Part shown: positions 5,840 to 6,855 of the stretch, one piece after another
Layout of the letters: every line of letters begins with the position of its first letter
How positions within the stretch are numbered: position 1 is the stretch's first letter
NCBI GenBank assembly: GCA_030150965.1
Contig: JASLEW010000428.1
Coordinates: 1-6,855, forward strand
DNA: 6,855 nt
Reading direction: 5' to 3'
Source of the DNA: Thermoanaerobaculia bacterium
GTDB taxonomy: Bacteria > Acidobacteriota > Thermoanaerobaculia > Multivoradales > UBA5704
Made by a program: the position numbers and the translations under genes
The notes under the pieces: generated by a model
Told to the model about the DNA's origin: nothing
What the model saw: the letters and a program-made list of their open reading frames with translations, nothing else
The model's database searches: none

Positions 5840-5932
5840 ATGGCCGATCTCCAGGGCATGCTGCTGGCGGTGGAGAGGAGCCCGATCACGCTCTCCAGGC
5901 TCCCTGAACCATCGTGGTTGGCGGATGCTTGA
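5840..5932 (+). other. Short possible ORF or gene remnant
   Basis: An ATG at 5840 encodes 30 residues, starting MADLQGMLLAVERSPITLSR, ending before TGA at 5930-5932. The frame is open upstream to 5756 and reads FASTGPIAAGLAGQALT just before the ATG, more protein-like than the Arg/Pro-rich shadow frames nearby. There is no good ribosome binding site. The opposite strand in register also reads plausibly (SLESVIGLLSTASSMPWRSA), so the coding strand is uncertain. I do not recognise it. It may be a small gene, a decayed fragment or chance. Confidence 0.2.
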
Positions 5933-6014
5933 CTCTCTACCGCTGGCCGTCTGACATGCCGGTTGTAAGGAGACCACGCCGCGCCCAGGGCCACCTGGAC
6001 GCCGGGCGGCGGCC

Positions 6015-6855
6015 TCACCGCCGCCGGATGGCACGCCGCAGCACCATGGCGGCGCCGGCCGCCGCCGCCAGGCCGATGGCCGCTGCTGCTGCTGCTTCGT
6101 GCCAGCCGGCGGCGCGCACCGCCGCGGCGGTTGCGCAGGTGGGCAGGATGGCGCCGGCCACGAGCGGCAGCAGGTCGCCGCCGCCCCATGGCGCGATGCC
6201 GCAGTCCCGCCAGAGGCGGCGCGCCCACAGCAGGTTCTGCGTCACCGTCATCGCCGTCCAGCCGGCGGCGGCGCCGAGGCCGCCCCAGGCCGGCGCCAGG
6301 GCCGCCGCCGTGGCCACCCCGAGCGCCACGCCGGCGGCGTTGCCGCGCACCACCGCGGCGACGCGGCCGCACGAGATCAGCACCCGATCGTTGTAGCCCA
6401 GCGTCACCGAGACGAGCAGGCCGGCGCAGAGCAGCGCCAGCGGCGCCGCGGCGGCGCCGTAGCGCGGGCCGAAGAGCGCCCCGATGACCGCGCGCGGCGC
6501 CAGGAGGCAGACCGCGGCCGGCGGCCAGAGCAGCGCCAGGACCAGCGACCTGGTCTGGCGGTAGACGGCGGCCAGCGCCGCCGGCTCCTCGCGCGCCCGC
6601 GCCGTTGTGGCGGCGGGCAGGAAGCGGTGGCTGGCGGCCTCGGAGGCCAGCTCCAGGGCGCGCTCGATGCCGCGCGCCACACCGTAGGCGCCCACCACCG
6701 CCGCGGGAGCGGCCAGCCCGAGGAGCAGGACGTCGAACCAGGCGCCGGCCTGACCGAGCAGGGTGGCGGCGGCAAAGGGCGGCAGCGCGCGCAGCAACCC
6801 GGCGTCGCGGTGCGCCCCGGCGCCGCCGCGCAGCCAGCCGTGCGCCGTCACGTAG
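6015..6855 (-). CDS. Polysaccharide flippase-like membrane protein (C-terminal part, start beyond right edge)
   Basis: About 280 residues are visible. The frame is still open at the window edge: a GTG at 6851-6849 could be read as a start, but the codon before it (TAC) is also open, and flippases are normally 400-500 residues, so roughly the N-terminal 200 are probably missing. Counting from that GTG codon, residues 37-45 (AWFDVLLLG) and 54-79 resemble the middle of Wzx/MurJ-like (MOP superfamily) transporters, and CLLAPRAVIGALFGPRYGAA (115-134) is the typical loop-and-helix signature preceding the C-terminal helices. Hydrophobic segments follow near 136-152, 165-186, 190-208, 227-246 and 251-270, ending in the basic tail LRRAIRRR. 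Members move lipid-linked sugars across the inner membrane for capsule, O-antigen or exopolysaccharide assembly. No sugar-biosynthesis neighbour is visible in the window. The very high alanine content blurs family assignment, so another MOP-type exporter is possible. Confidence 0.72.
   Translation of the reverse strand, partial: YVTAHGWLRGGAGAHRDAGLLRALPPFAAATLLGQAGAWFDVLLLGLAAPAAVVGAYGVARGIERALELASEAASHRFLPAATTARAREEPAALAAVYRQTRSLVLALLWPPAAVCLLAPRAVIGALFGPRYGAAAAPLALLCAGLLVSVTLGYNDRVLISCGRVAAVVRGNAAGVALGVATAAALAPAWGGLGAAAGWTAMTVTQNLLWARRLWRDCGIAPWGGGDLLPLVAGAILPTCATAAAVRAAGWHEAAAAAAIGLAAAAGAAMVLRRAIRRR

Larger units (their letters stand above)
5717..6014. other. Convergent intergenic region
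   Basis: 298 bp between the ends of the propeller gene and the flippase-like gene. It contains a GC hairpin (5798-5818), a frame open from 5756 to 5932 that may be a gene remnant, and a chance-level promoter-like pair on the plus strand (TTGACT 5929-5934, 17-bp spacer, TGACAT 5952-5957) not followed by a plausible gene. AAGGAG at 5967-5972 has no start codon at a usable distance. I see no tRNA or other RNA gene. Confidence 0.45.

Noticed and set aside
5827..6396. Frames on both strands over the flippase 3' end (5827-6372 minus, 5914-6396 plus)
   Set aside because: Low-complexity Arg/Gly/Ala-rich shadows of the flippase-like frame, which has transmembrane helices and family signature.

Overview
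The window is very GC-rich (well over 70% by eye). It is typical chromosomal sequence from a high-GC bacterium, most likely an Acidobacteriota member. The pointer to that phylum is a PadR-family regulator immediately followed by an 881-residue MacB/FtsX-like permease with an N-terminal prefix domain. This regulator-permease pair is characteristic of Acidobacteria (the 'acidobacterial duplicated orphan permease', ADOP, family and its PadR partner) and also occurs in related soil phyla such as Gemmatimonadota. A large secreted protein built of Asp-box (BNR-like) repeats fits the same kind of organism. The assignment is inferred from gene families, not from a marker gene.

Layout from left to right: (1) 1-109, minus strand: the first 36 codons of a gene that runs off the left edge, with a good ribosome binding site; the product is unidentified. 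(2) 110-299: short spacer with nothing convincing except that binding site. (3) 300-2945, minus: the orphan ABC-type permease. (4) 2968-3318, minus: the PadR regulator, 22 bp upstream of the permease and evidently in one operon with it. (5) 3319-3622: divergent intergenic region holding a good minus-strand promoter overlaid by CTATAG-type palindromes, a 17-bp palindrome in the padR leader and a 16-bp palindrome upstream of the next gene. (6) 3623-5716, plus: an exported 697-residue protein with 14 beta-propeller repeats. (7) 5717-6014: convergent intergenic region with one weak hairpin and a possible gene remnant. (8) 6015-6855, minus: the C-terminal part of a polysaccharide-flippase-like membrane protein whose start lies beyond the right edge.

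How the genes work together: PadR probably represses the padR-permease operon, and perhaps influences the divergent propeller gene, by binding the TATAG palindromes over the promoter. The remaining genes have no functional link that the sequence demonstrates. Nothing here is clearly a new defence, mobile or RNA-guided system. The best leads are the regulatory palindrome cluster, the 14-repeat (probably 2 x 7 blades) secreted protein, and the unidentified gene starting at 109.
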